A stretch of 64,000 bases of DNA, taken from Haloferax sp. Q22. Its GTDB lineage: Archaea; Halobacteriota; Halobacteria; Halobacteriales; Haloferacaceae. The notes beneath the pieces were generated by a model. That model made no database searches, was not told the DNA's origin, and saw only the letters and a program-made list of their open reading frames with translations. The stretch covers positions 62,001 to 126,000 of the forward strand of contig NZ_LOEP01000005.1 in the NCBI RefSeq assembly GCF_001482285.1, read 5' to 3'. Positions 1-8,900 of the stretch are shown one piece after another (the stretch's first letter is position 1; every line of letters starts with the position of its first letter). Both the position numbers and the translations under genes were made by a program.

Positions 1-256
1 GGACGCTCGTGTGTGCGAGCGTCGATTCCAGTTGCTCGGAGGTCCGGTTCAGTTTGGACTGACTCCGGTTGACGAGGGCGTACACCAACAGCGCCGACAG
101 GCCGACGAACAGCCATCCCTTCGCCGTCTGGATGAGTTCGTGGTTCGGGAGTCCCTCTACGAGACTGTCGCTCGTCGCGACCCAAAGGAAGCCGAAGGCG
201 GCGTAGATAAGCGCCACTCGCCCGGAAGACAGGTCGAACGGCGCGTCACCACTCAT
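1..256 (-). CDS. N-terminal part of a two-TM membrane sensor, probable histidine kinase (partial)
   Basis: The gene runs off the left edge of the window; only about 85 N-terminal residues are visible, starting at the ATG complementary to 254-256. They begin MSGDAPFDLSSGRVALIYAA, then two hydrophobic segments (about residues 13-27 and 47-62) separated by a short loop, then a charged helix (NRSQSKLNRTSEQLESTL) ending in HTSV. This two-TM head followed by a linker helix is common in haloarchaeal PAS-containing membrane histidine kinases, and the linker looks like the lead-in to a PAS domain. No catalytic domain is visible, so the kinase assignment is inference. Confidence 0.6.
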   Translation of the reverse strand, partial: MSGDAPFDLSSGRVALIYAAFGFLWVATSDSLVEGLPNHELIQTAKGWLFVGLSALLVYALVNRSQSKLNRTSEQLESTLAHTSV

Positions 257-310
257 GCCGGAGAGATTCTCACAAAAGCTGATGAGTCCGTCGGTCAGCA
301 CATGGGCGGT

Positions 311-784
311 TTAGAAGACGGATTCGCTCTGTCCGTAGGCCGCGACCGTGATGGCGGTAGTGTAGCCGTCGCCCTCGTGGGTCCCGGTCGTGAGCGCGAC
401 ATCCTCGTCGTCAAACGACCACTCGCGGAGGTTCCGGCCCGCTTCGAGCCCGTCGAGGACGGCCGCGCGAACGCTCGCTTCGTCGGTTCCGGACGCCTCG
501 TAGAACAGACCGGGTCCGGAGCCGGTCGCCCAACCGAGGCCGGCGACGACCGTCTCGCCGGGCGTCGAGGTGGTCTCGCGGGCCTGCACCACGGTCAGTC
601 GGTTGCCCGCCGGGCCGAGGTCGGGGGCCACGTCGACCGCCTCGACGGTCGCGTCGGCGGGGACGACCGAGGAGACAGTGACGAGGTTGTAGTTGTGGAC
701 GTTGGCGGCGGCGAGGGCGGCGTCGTACGACGCCATCTCGGTGGGGGCGGTGCCGACCCCGCGGACGACGCGAATCGTGTTCAT
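311..784 (-). CDS. pdaD: pyruvoyl-dependent arginine decarboxylase
   Basis: 157 residues, the usual length for this family, which decarboxylates arginine to agmatine for polyamine or agmatine synthesis. The enzyme carries no PLP; its pyruvoyl group forms by self-cleavage at a serine. The motif NLVTVSSVVPAD places adjacent Ser38-Ser39 at the expected processing site, so a beta chain of about 38 residues and a pyruvoyl alpha chain are predicted. The glycine-rich stretch GLGWATGSGPGLFYEASG and a late acidic/Thr segment also fit the family. ATG start at 784, 94 bases downstream of the panB stop on the same strand. Agmatine is also needed for tRNA-Ile agmatidine in archaea, which would make the gene important; that is family knowledge, not seen here. 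Confidence 0.85.
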   Translation of the reverse strand: MNTIRVVRGVGTAPTEMASYDAALAAANVHNYNLVTVSSVVPADATVEAVDVAPDLGPAGNRLTVVQARETTSTPGETVVAGLGWATGSGPGLFYEASGTDEASVRAAVLDGLEAGRNLREWSFDDEDVALTTGTHEGDGYTTAITVAAYGQSESVF

Positions 785-878
785 GTCCGAACTCTCGCGG
801 CGGCGGAAAAGGGGGTTACGAATAGTGGCGCTCGAAAGCCGAGGCGACCGACCGTCGTCGGTAACGGGTGTCGGTGAC

Positions 879-2117
879 TCAGTACTGGTAGTCCGTGAAG
901 CCCGAGATGGGGCCGGTGCCGGACTCCTCGACGTTCGAGAGCTTCTCGTGGGCGGCGTCGAAGTCCGCGCCCGTCACCTCGGTCCGGCCGTCGCGGATAG
1001 CGAACATCCCGGCCTCGGTCGTGAGCGACGCGATGTCCGCGCCGGAGTAGTCGTCGAGTTCCTCGGCGAGCGCGTCGAGGTCCACGTCGTCGGCGACGTT
1101 CATGTCGCGGGTGTGGATGTCGAGGATGCGGCGGCGGCCCTCGACGGCGGGCTTGGGCACCTCGATGAGGCGGTCGAACCGCCCCGGGCGGAGGATGGCC
1201 TCGTCGAGCATGTCGAAGCGGTTGGTCGCCGCGATGATGCGGATGTCGCCGCGGTCGTCGAAGCCGTCCATCTCCGAGAGGAGCTGCATCATCGTGCGCT
1301 GGACCTCGGCGTCGCCGGAGGTCTTCGAGTCCGTGCGCTTCGAGGCGACGGCGTCGATTTCGTCGATGAAGATGACCACGGGCTCGCGCTCGGCGGCGAG
1401 CTTGAACAGGTCGCGGACGAGCCGCGCGCCCTCGCCGATGAACTTCTGGACGAGTTCGGAGCCGGCCATCTTGATGAACGAGGCGTTGGTCTCGTTGGCG
1501 ACGGCCTTCGCGAGCATCGTCTTACCGGTCCCTGGCGGGCCGTACAGGAGCACGCCCGCGGGCGGGTCGATGCCGACTTCCTCGAACATCTCGGGGTTCT
1601 CGAGGGGCTGTTCGACGGCCTCGCGGACCTCGCGGACCTGCTCGTCGATGCCGCCGATGTCGTCGTAGGTGACCGTCGGCGACTCGACGACCTCCATCGC
1701 CTGCGCCCGCGCGTCCGTCTCGTCGTCGAGAATAGTCTGGACGGCGAACGAGTCGTTGATGGCGACGCGGTCGCCGGGTTCGATGTCGTCGATGTTCAGG
1801 CTCGGTGCGAACTCAGTCAGGACCTCCTGGTTGTTGCCGTGCTGCTTGATGATGACGCCGTCGTCGGTCAACTCCTCGACCGTGGCGATGTAGTACGAGG
1901 CCGTCTTCAGGGCCTCGTTTCGCGCCTTCATCTGGTCGACCTCGTCGACCAGTTCGGCGTGACGGTCGTCGGCGTTCTGGAGCCGCTGGTCGAGTTCGCG
2001 GTTGACGTCGACCATGCGTTCGAAGTGCTGGCGGAGTGCAGAGAGACGCTCTGCATCCGACATCTCGGGGTCCAGATCGAGATGAGGACGTTCCGGGAGA
2101 GATGGACTCCGTGACAT
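879..2117 (-). CDS. panB: proteasome-activating nucleotidase, PanB-type AAA+ ATPase
   Basis: 412 residues from the ATG at 2117 (MSRSPSLPERPHL); an upstream in-frame ATG at 2141 would add eight residues with no homology-like character. Order of parts: N-terminal coiled coil (about 20-75), OB domain (about 76-140, with TDDGVIIKQHGNNQE), AAA+ module with Walker A GPPGTGKT at 193-200, Walker B FIDEID, the SRH-like region TNRFDMLDEAILRPGRFDR and a C-terminal helical lid. It forms a hexameric ring that unfolds substrates and feeds them to the 20S proteasome. The sequence is what I know as the Haloferax PanB paralogue, so a second PAN is expected elsewhere in the genome. The tail reads TDYQY: the penultimate residue is Gln rather than the Tyr of a canonical HbYX motif. 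Confidence 0.95.
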   Translation of the reverse strand: MSRSPSLPERPHLDLDPEMSDAERLSALRQHFERMVDVNRELDQRLQNADDRHAELVDEVDQMKARNEALKTASYYIATVEELTDDGVIIKQHGNNQEVLTEFAPSLNIDDIEPGDRVAINDSFAVQTILDDETDARAQAMEVVESPTVTYDDIGGIDEQVREVREAVEQPLENPEMFEEVGIDPPAGVLLYGPPGTGKTMLAKAVANETNASFIKMAGSELVQKFIGEGARLVRDLFKLAAEREPVVIFIDEIDAVASKRTDSKTSGDAEVQRTMMQLLSEMDGFDDRGDIRIIAATNRFDMLDEAILRPGRFDRLIEVPKPAVEGRRRILDIHTRDMNVADDVDLDALAEELDDYSGADIASLTTEAGMFAIRDGRTEVTGADFDAAHEKLSNVEESGTGPISGFTDYQY

Positions 2118-2515
2118 CAGTGATTGGCCACACTTAGGCATGCGCGTAAATGTGCCTTTGGGTCAGAGAACACGAGTGCGCCGCTCGAAGCGGTTTTAGG
2201 TGACAGCGACTCCGTGGCGGTTCGTCTTCCAGGCGAATCGGCGGCCCGCGGGCGGTGTCTGCGACTCGCGCGAAGCGGACGGGCCCAGCAAGAGCACTCG
2301 CGTATCAAGAAGATATGGAAGGAGGAAGTTGCGGAGGTTCGGTGTGTACAGGTCGCCCCTCGTTTCGGCCCGACATGCCCTCCGCGAGAACAAATACGGC
2401 GCCCATCGACTTGAAAGGAATTCGTCATCGCCGAGAACGTCCCGTAACTCGGGATGTCGGTATTCATCCGGTACTATCTGCCGGGCGATGCCTGGAAGCC
2501 ATCGACCGAAAGCCG
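2118..2515. other. 398-base stretch with no supported gene
   Basis: This gap between panB and dut has lower third-position G/C than its neighbours in every frame. A minus-strand reading frame of 107 codons (2196-2519) starts with GTG overlapping the dut stop as GTGA, but its third positions are only about 60 percent G/C against roughly 85-90 percent in real genes here. I recognise no domain in it. No tRNA-like cloverleaf or strong hairpin is visible. The panB promoter must lie at its left end. Confidence 0.5.
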
Positions 2516-2989
2516 TCACCGAGTCCGCTCGCCCTGATAGCTCCCGTCGTAGGTCTCGTCGTGGTTCGCGTCCGCGAGGACGATTTGGGCGACGCGCGCG
2601 CCGCGTTCGAGTTCGACCGGGTGGTGGACCTGCAGGAGTCCCTCGCCTTTCCCCTCGTAGCCGGCGTCCCAGACGGCCGTGTTCAGCATACAGGAGTTCC
2701 GCATGAGCGACGACCGCGGGTAGATGAAGCCGACGTGGTCCTCGGGGATGTGGACCGTCTCGGCGTACTGGAGGACGTACCCGCCGGGGTCGAGTCGGTA
2801 CGTCTCGGTGTCCGGGTCGGCGAACTCGAGGGCCCGACGCTCGCCGACGGTCTTTCCCTCGCGGCCGAGGCGACCCGGTTCGACCTGTTCGAGGACCGCT
2901 TCGAGCGTCAGGTCGACGCCGTTGGGTTGGACCTGTTCGGCCGTGACCGGCGAGATGTGCTGTGCGACGAACGAGCCAGCGCGGTGCAT
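2516..2989 (-). CDS. dut: dUTP diphosphatase of the dCTP deaminase/dUTPase superfamily
   Basis: 157 residues from ATG 2989 (MHRAGSFVAQHISPV); the frame remains open upstream but that part has no coding character. The family hydrolyses dUTP to dUMP (or deaminates dCTP). Visible motifs are QPNGVDLTLEAVL near the N-terminus, PRSSLMRNSCMLNTAVWDAG with the PRSS phosphate-binding motif, GYEGKGEGLLQVHHP and GARVAQIVLAD. The PRSS motif and the Ala-Val-Trp-Asp-Ala-Gly-Tyr segment look more like dUTPase than dCTP deaminase, and haloarchaeal proteins of this exact form are usually annotated dUTPase; a bifunctional enzyme cannot be ruled out. Confidence 0.75.
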   Translation of the reverse strand: MHRAGSFVAQHISPVTAEQVQPNGVDLTLEAVLEQVEPGRLGREGKTVGERRALEFADPDTETYRLDPGGYVLQYAETVHIPEDHVGFIYPRSSLMRNSCMLNTAVWDAGYEGKGEGLLQVHHPVELERGARVAQIVLADANHDETYDGSYQGERTR

Positions 2990-3191
2990 ATCCGAACCCT
3001 GTTTAGCGGGCGCAAAACTGTGCCGGACCGCGCCCGTCGTCTCCCCGATAGTCGCCCCGCGTTTGGGGTCGTGAGAGGAGTCCAAACTGCCCCCCTGCTT
3101 GGGGCGGTGACGACCCCCGCGGTGACAAGTCACATAGGAGAACCAACAAGGAGTTTAATGGCCCTTAGACGCTACAAACCCCGAGACAGCG

Positions 3192-3235
3192 CTATCTTTC
3201 ACGTTCGAAGATAGGGAAGTACGCGGGATTTATAT
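3192..3235 (+). promoter_or_regulatory. aconitase promoter: inverted repeat plus TATA box
   Basis: A TATA-like ATTTATAT lies at 3228-3235, about 27-34 bases before the acn ATG. Directly upstream is a perfect 7-base inverted repeat, CTATCTT at 3192-3198 and AAGATAG at 3208-3214, with a 9-base spacer. Its position just upstream of the BRE/TATA makes it a candidate binding site for a dimeric activator or repressor. Confidence 0.55.
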
Positions 3236-3261
3236 CCGAGGACCATCGAGGTTCGGGTGTT

Positions 3262-5229
3262 ATGGGACAGACGCTCACGGAAAAGATTCTCTCGGACCAC
3301 CTCGTCGAGGGTGACCTCACCCCCGGAGAGGAGATCGGAATCGAAATCGACCAAGTCCTGATGCAGGACACGACTGGGACGATGGTTTGGCTCCAGTTCG
3401 AGGCGCTCGACCTCGACGAGGCGCAGACCGAACTCGCCGCCCAGTACTGCGACCACCAGACCTACCAGTTCGACTTCAAGAACACGGACGACCACCGCTT
3501 CCTCCGTTCCGCGGCCGGGACATATGGTGCCCACTTCTCCCGCCCCGGTAACGGTATCTGCCACAACGTCCACAAGGAGAACTTCGCCGCGCCCGGCAAG
3601 ACGCTCCTCGGCTCGGACTCCCACACGCCGACTCCCGGCGGCCTCGGCCAGCTCGCCATCGGTGCCGGTGGCCTCGACATCGCTGTCGCCATGGGCGGCG
3701 GCGCGTACTACGTCGAGATGCCGGAGGTCGTGAACGTTCGCCTCGAAGGCGAACTCCCCGAGTGGTCCTCCGCGAAGGACGTCATCCTCGAGATGCTCCG
3801 CCGCGAGACCGTCAAGGGCGGCGTCGGCAAGGTGTTCGAGTACACCGGACCCGGTGCCGAGTCGCTCAGCGTGCCCGAGCGAACCACCATCACCAACATG
3901 GGGACCGAACTCGGTGCCACCTCGTCGCTCTTCGAGACCGACGAGAAGACCAAGGACTACCTCGAGCGCCAGGGTCGCGGCGACGAGTACATCGAGCTGA
4001 CGGCCGACGAGGACGCCGAATACGCCGACGAAATCGTCATCGACCTCAGCGACCTCGAACCGCTCATCGCCTGCCCGTCGATGCCGGACAAGGTCGTTCC
4101 CGTCCGCGAAGTCGCCGGCGAGAAGGTCGAACAGGTCCTCGTCGGTTCCTGTACGAACGGCGGCTACGAGGACATCCTCCCGGCCGCGAAGATGTTCAAG
4201 GGTCGCGAAGTCGCAAAGCACCTCGAGATGATCGTCGCGCCCGGTTCGAAGCAGGCCGGCGAGATTCTCGCTCGGCAGGGCTGGACAGCAGAGATGATGG
4301 CCGCTGGTGTCAACGTCTCCGAGGCGACCTGTGGACCGTGTATCGGTATCGGCCACGTGCCCGCCTCCGACTCCATCTCGCTGCGCACCTTCAACCGCAA
4401 CTTCGAGGGTCGCTCCGGTATCGAGGACGACAACGTCTACCTATGTTCGCCGCAGGTCGCCGCCGCCGCGGCGCTCAAGGGCGAAATTATCGACCCGCGT
4501 GACCTCGCCGACGAACTCGGTGACCTCGACGCCCCCGGCGTCGAACTCCCCGAGAAGTACGACGGCTCGAAGACGGACCTCATCTACGCCGAAGACGCCA
4601 TCGACGACGAGCTCATCAAGGGCCCGAACATCGGCGAGGTCCCGCTGCAGGACCCCCTCGGCTCCAACATCTCGGGTGAGACCCTCCTGAAGATGGAGGA
4701 CAACATCACGACCGACCACATCATCCCGGCGACGTCCGACATCCTCAAGTTCCGCTCGAACATCGAGCGCCTCTCGGACTTCACGCTCTCGCGCGTCGAC
4801 GAGACGTTCGCCCAGCGCGCCAAGGACGCCGGTACCGGCGTCCTCGTCGCGGGCGAGAACTACGGTCAGGGTTCCTCCCGCGAACACGCCGCGATGTGTC
4901 CGATGTACCTCGGCATCGAGGCGGTCCTCGCGCAGTCGTTCGCTCGCATCCACAAGGCGAACCTGTTCAACTTCGGTATCGTCCCCCTCGCCATCGACGA
5001 GGAAACGTACGAGAAGATCGAGCAGGGCGACGACGTCGAAATCGTCGACGACGTTGCCGAAGCCGTCGAATCCGGCCAGGAAGAGTTCACCATCCGCGTG
5101 AACGACGACTGGGAAGCGACGGCGAACCTGCACGCCTCCGAGCGCGAGCGTCGTATCCTCACCGCCGGCGGCAAGCTCCCCCTCACGAAGCAGCAGGCTG
5201 AGGGCGGCGCTGCCCCCGCGGACGACTGA
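3262..5229 (+). CDS. acn: aconitate hydratase
   Basis: 655 residues, a full-length aconitase that interconverts citrate and isocitrate in the TCA cycle in the cytoplasm. The three cluster ligands are present: Cys297 in GSCTNGGYED and Cys357/Cys360 in ATCGPCIGIGH. The N-terminal DSHTPTPGGLGQLAIGAGG region and the C-terminal swivel domain with GENYGQGSSREHAAM and its active-site serine/arginine are intact. It starts with ATG about 27 bases after a good TATA box, so the leader is very short. The C-terminus has an acidic tail ending in GGAAPADD. Codon bias is stronger than in most neighbours, which suggests high expression. Confidence 0.97.
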   Translation: MGQTLTEKILSDHLVEGDLTPGEEIGIEIDQVLMQDTTGTMVWLQFEALDLDEAQTELAAQYCDHQTYQFDFKNTDDHRFLRSAAGTYGAHFSRPGNGICHNVHKENFAAPGKTLLGSDSHTPTPGGLGQLAIGAGGLDIAVAMGGGAYYVEMPEVVNVRLEGELPEWSSAKDVILEMLRRETVKGGVGKVFEYTGPGAESLSVPERTTITNMGTELGATSSLFETDEKTKDYLERQGRGDEYIELTADEDAEYADEIVIDLSDLEPLIACPSMPDKVVPVREVAGEKVEQVLVGSCTNGGYEDILPAAKMFKGREVAKHLEMIVAPGSKQAGEILARQGWTAEMMAAGVNVSEATCGPCIGIGHVPASDSISLRTFNRNFEGRSGIEDDNVYLCSPQVAAAAALKGEIIDPRDLADELGDLDAPGVELPEKYDGSKTDLIYAEDAIDDELIKGPNIGEVPLQDPLGSNISGETLLKMEDNITTDHIIPATSDILKFRSNIERLSDFTLSRVDETFAQRAKDAGTGVLVAGENYGQGSSREHAAMCPMYLGIEAVLAQSFARIHKANLFNFGIVPLAIDEETYEKIEQGDDVEIVDDVAEAVESGQEEFTIRVNDDWEATANLHASERERRILTAGGKLPLTKQQAEGGAAPADD

Positions 5230-5239
5230 ACGCGACCAA

Positions 5240-5260
5240 CACACCTTCTCACTTTTTCGC
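5240..5260 (+). terminator. T-run terminator downstream of acn
   Basis: A run of five T (5253-5257) after a pyrimidine-rich stretch, 11-28 bases beyond the acn stop. Archaeal termination needs only an oligo-T tract, so this is a likely 3' end. Confidence 0.4.
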
Positions 5261-5406
5261 CCGGCGAGCGGCGGCTATCGCGCGGCCCGAGGTAGTGCAC
5301 CGTCCGCTCCCGTGCGCGTCTGTCCTAGCGTCGCTTCCGCGTCCGTCCGACGACCGTCCGCGCCCGTGCCGTCGGGCTTTTGCGTGCCAACCACGTAGCG
5401 CCGGGC

Positions 5407-5895
5407 GTGACGGCGTTCGACGACGCGCTCGCCGGCGACTTGGTCGTCAGGCGGGTCGACCGGGCGGACCTCCTCGACGTGCTCCGCATCGAGCGGACGT
5501 GTTTCTCCGAGCCGTGGCCGTACTCCGCGTTCGAGATGTTCGTCGACGAGCCGGCGTTTCTCGTCGCCGCCCGCGGGGACGAGGTGCTCGGCTACGTCGT
5601 CGCCGACGTGATGCCGAACCACGGCAACGACATCGGCCACGTGAAGGACCTCGCGGTCCGTCCGGAGGCCCGCGGGAACGGCCTCGGCCGGCGGCTGCTC
5701 GTCCAGTCGCTGACGGCGATGGCCATCGCGGGCGCCACGGTCGTGAAGCTCGAAGTCCGCGTCTCGAACGAGCCGGCTATCGGCCTCTACCGAAGCCTCG
5801 GCTTCGAACCCGCTCGCCGGGTGCCGGGCTACTACGGCGACGGCGAGGACGCGTACATCATGGTCCTCGACGTGGCGGAGTGGCAGCGCGCCTGA
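5407..5895 (+). CDS. rimI: ribosomal protein S18-alanine N-acetyltransferase-like GNAT, RimI family
   Basis: About 162 residues of the GNAT fold. It transfers acetyl from acetyl-CoA to protein N-termini; in archaea the RimI/Ard1-type enzyme handles many N-termini. Visible are the CFSEPWPYSAF substrate-side motif typical of RimI, the acetyl-CoA loop VRPEARGNGLGRRLL, NEPAIGLYRSLGF and the C-terminal YYGDGEDAYIMVL with its conserved tyrosine. I chose GTG 5407 (giving MTAFDDAL) rather than TTG 5380 because a TATA-like GCTTTTGC lies about 25 bases before 5407 and the residues upstream have no family character. Confidence 0.85.
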   Translation: MTAFDDALAGDLVVRRVDRADLLDVLRIERTCFSEPWPYSAFEMFVDEPAFLVAARGDEVLGYVVADVMPNHGNDIGHVKDLAVRPEARGNGLGRRLLVQSLTAMAIAGATVVKLEVRVSNEPAIGLYRSLGFEPARRVPGYYGDGEDAYIMVLDVAEWQRA

Positions 5896-5950
5896 CAGGA
5901 CCGCTCGCGGCCGAAGGAGCGCTTATCACGACGAGCCACGTACACGAGTT

Positions 5951-8900
5951 GTGTTACCGTCCCCCACCGTGCTCTGTGTGAGTGACGACGGCGAGTTCGC
6001 GGCGTCTCTCGACTCGTCGCTGTCGTCGCTCGACGGAGCGACGACCGTCCGGCACGTCCGCACCCCCGCCGCGGCGCGCGCGGAACTCGTTTCCGCCTCG
6101 GCGGCCATCTCTTGTATCGTCCTGGCCGCCCCCACGGCGGCCGGCGACGAGGGGGCGTTCGTCCGCGACATCTACGCCCAGGGTATCGACGTCCCGGTCG
6201 TCGTCGCGGCCGCCGACCAGGAGACCGCGACCCGTGCAGTCGAAGCCGGTGCGACGGACTACGTCGTCCGCGACGACGACCCCGAGACGATGTCGTGGCT
6301 CGCCTTCCGCGTCGAGCGGGCGCTCGGCGAATGCACCCTCGCGCGGAGCCACCGGGACCGAATCGAACAGCAGCGCGTCGTCTCCGAAATCGGAACGCGG
6401 GCGCTGACCGCCGTCGACCTCGACTCGACGCTCGACCACGCCGCGAGTCGCGTCCGCGACGTGCTCGACGCCAGTTCGGTCACGGTTTTCGAGGGCCTCG
6501 ACGACGGCGCGTTCCGCGTCGCCGCCGCCGCGGGCTGGTCGGCGAATCGTGGCCACGGACTCGCCGCGGCCGGGGGAACGCAGGCGGTCGAGACGTACCG
6601 GACTGGGCGTTCGACGCTCGTCGACGACTTCGACGACGACGAGCGCTTCGAGCACGTGAGCGGCGCGGGCCCGTCGGAACCGAAAAGCGGAATGAGCGCG
6701 GCCATCGGCGGCGACGACACCCGGTGGGGAGTCATCGCCGTCCACGGCGTCGCCCGCGGGCAGTTCACCGACGACGACGTGCTCTTCTTGGAGAACATCG
6801 CTGCCGTCGTCGGCGCGGCGACCGAGCGGCACGAACTGAAAAGCGCCCTCTCGGAGGTCTTAGGGCGGATGGACGAGGCGGTGATGGGATTCGACGCGGA
6901 CTGGCGCGTCACCTACGTCAACTCGACGGCCGAACACGGCCTCGGGATGTCGGCCGCGGCGGTGTTGGGGACGCGCATCTGGGACTCGGTGCCCGAGGCG
7001 ACCGTCTTTCGCGAGGAGTTCGAGCGCGCGATGGAGCGACAGGAGCCGACGACTTTCGAACAGTACTACGACCGCCTCGAAACGTGGTACGCGGTTCGGG
7101 CGTACCCCTCCGAGACGGGGCTCTCGGTCTACTTCACCGACATCACGGAGCAGTTGGAACACGAGGTCGAAGCCGAGCAGTACGGGCGGATGCTGGCGAC
7201 CGTCGCCGACGCGGTGTACGCGCTGGACGACGAGGGGCGGTTCGCGGCGGTCAACCCCGCGTTCGAGCGACTCACCGGACTCGACCGCGACCGCGTCATC
7301 GGGTCGTCCACGGCGTTGCTCACCGAGAACGCGAGTGCGACCGACGGCAGCGACGAGGCGTTCGTGTCGACCTCGCAGGGAATCGTGGAATTGGACCTGC
7401 GGACGCCCGACGAAGGGGTCGTCAGAGTCGAGGACCACCGGACGCCACTGGTCGTCGGCGGGGAGGAGGTCGGTTCGGTCGGCGTCCTCCGCGACGTGAC
7501 GAAGCGACACCGCTACGAGCGCCTGCTCGCGACGCTCCACGACCGGACCCGAGAGATGATGGGCGCGACCGACCGACAGGCGGTCCTCCGGGCCGCCGTC
7601 GACGCCTGCGACGAGGTGCTCGGCGACGCCCGAACGGAGCTTTTCGTCTTCGACGAGGCGGACACGAGCCTCGTCCGCGTCGGCGCGGCCGGAACCGGCC
7701 TCGGCGACAAACCGGTCGGTGGCGGCCTGGACCGCGGCGGAGTCTGGGACGCGTTCGTCTCCGGCGAGGTCCGCGTGGTCGAACTCGCGCCCGACGGGGG
7801 CGTCGTCGACGGCGTCGAGCGCGTCATCGCCGCGCCGCTCGGTCGCCACGGCGTTCTCGTCACCGGCCACCCCGGCACCGTCGCGCCCAACGAGGTCGAC
7901 GTGGAGCTCGTGAACCTGCTTTCTGCGACGGTCGAGGAGCTGCTCGACCGAATCGACGCCGAGGCGGAGCTACGCGAGCGCGACCGCCGGCTCGAGGCCC
8001 AGAACGAGGCGCTCACCCGACTCGACCGAATCAACGCGACCATCCGGAACATCAACCAGTCGCTCATCCGCGCGCCGACCCGTGGCGAGGCGCTCTCGGC
8101 CGTCGCCGAGCACCTCGTCGACGCCGACGACTACGCCATTGTCTGGCACGCAGAGGCCAGGGACGTGGACGAGACGTACCGGCCGACGAGCGACGCGGTT
8201 CACGGTGCTGACACCGCCTACGCCGACCGGCTCGGAGAGGTGGCGTCCGCGGAGCCGCTGTTTCCCCTGCTCAAAGCCGCCGTGGAGACCCAGGAGATAC
8301 AGGTGATAGCGGACGTGCTCGATGACCCCGCGTGGGCCGACCACCGCGGCGACGCCCTCAGCTACGGGTTCCGCGCTATCGCGGCCATCCCCGCGGTCGC
8401 CGACGACCGAGTGGAGGCGCTGTTCGTCATCCACGCAACCGACCCGGACGCCTTCGCCGACGACGACGGCCTGCTCACCGACCTGGGCGAGACGGTCGGC
8501 TACGCCCTCGCGGCCACCGGGCGCGCCGACGCCATGCTGACCGAGCGCCGGACGGACGTGCAGGTACAGCTCGGCGGCGACCGGCTGTCGCTGTCGCGGC
8601 TCGCCCGGCGCGTCGGCCGCGCGGTGAGCCTCGGCGGCGTCATCCCGAACTCCGACGGCTCCGTCATCGCGTTCGTTACCAGCGACGCGGAACCCGAGGA
8701 AGTCGTCGCCGCCGGACGGGACATCGCGACGCGCGTGCGCCACGTCTCGACCGACGACTCGGGGTCACTGTTCGAACTCCGCCTCCCGCGGGAGTCGCTG
8801 TTCGAGACGCTGTACGCCTCGGAGGCGACCCTGCGCGCGCTCGACGCGACGCCGACCCAGACCACGCTCACCGCCGAGGTGCCGGAGCGAATCCGGGTCC

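Noticed and set aside
3199-4356. 385-codon minus-strand frame opposite aconitase
   Set aside because: Shadow frame; aconitase motifs on the plus strand are complete.
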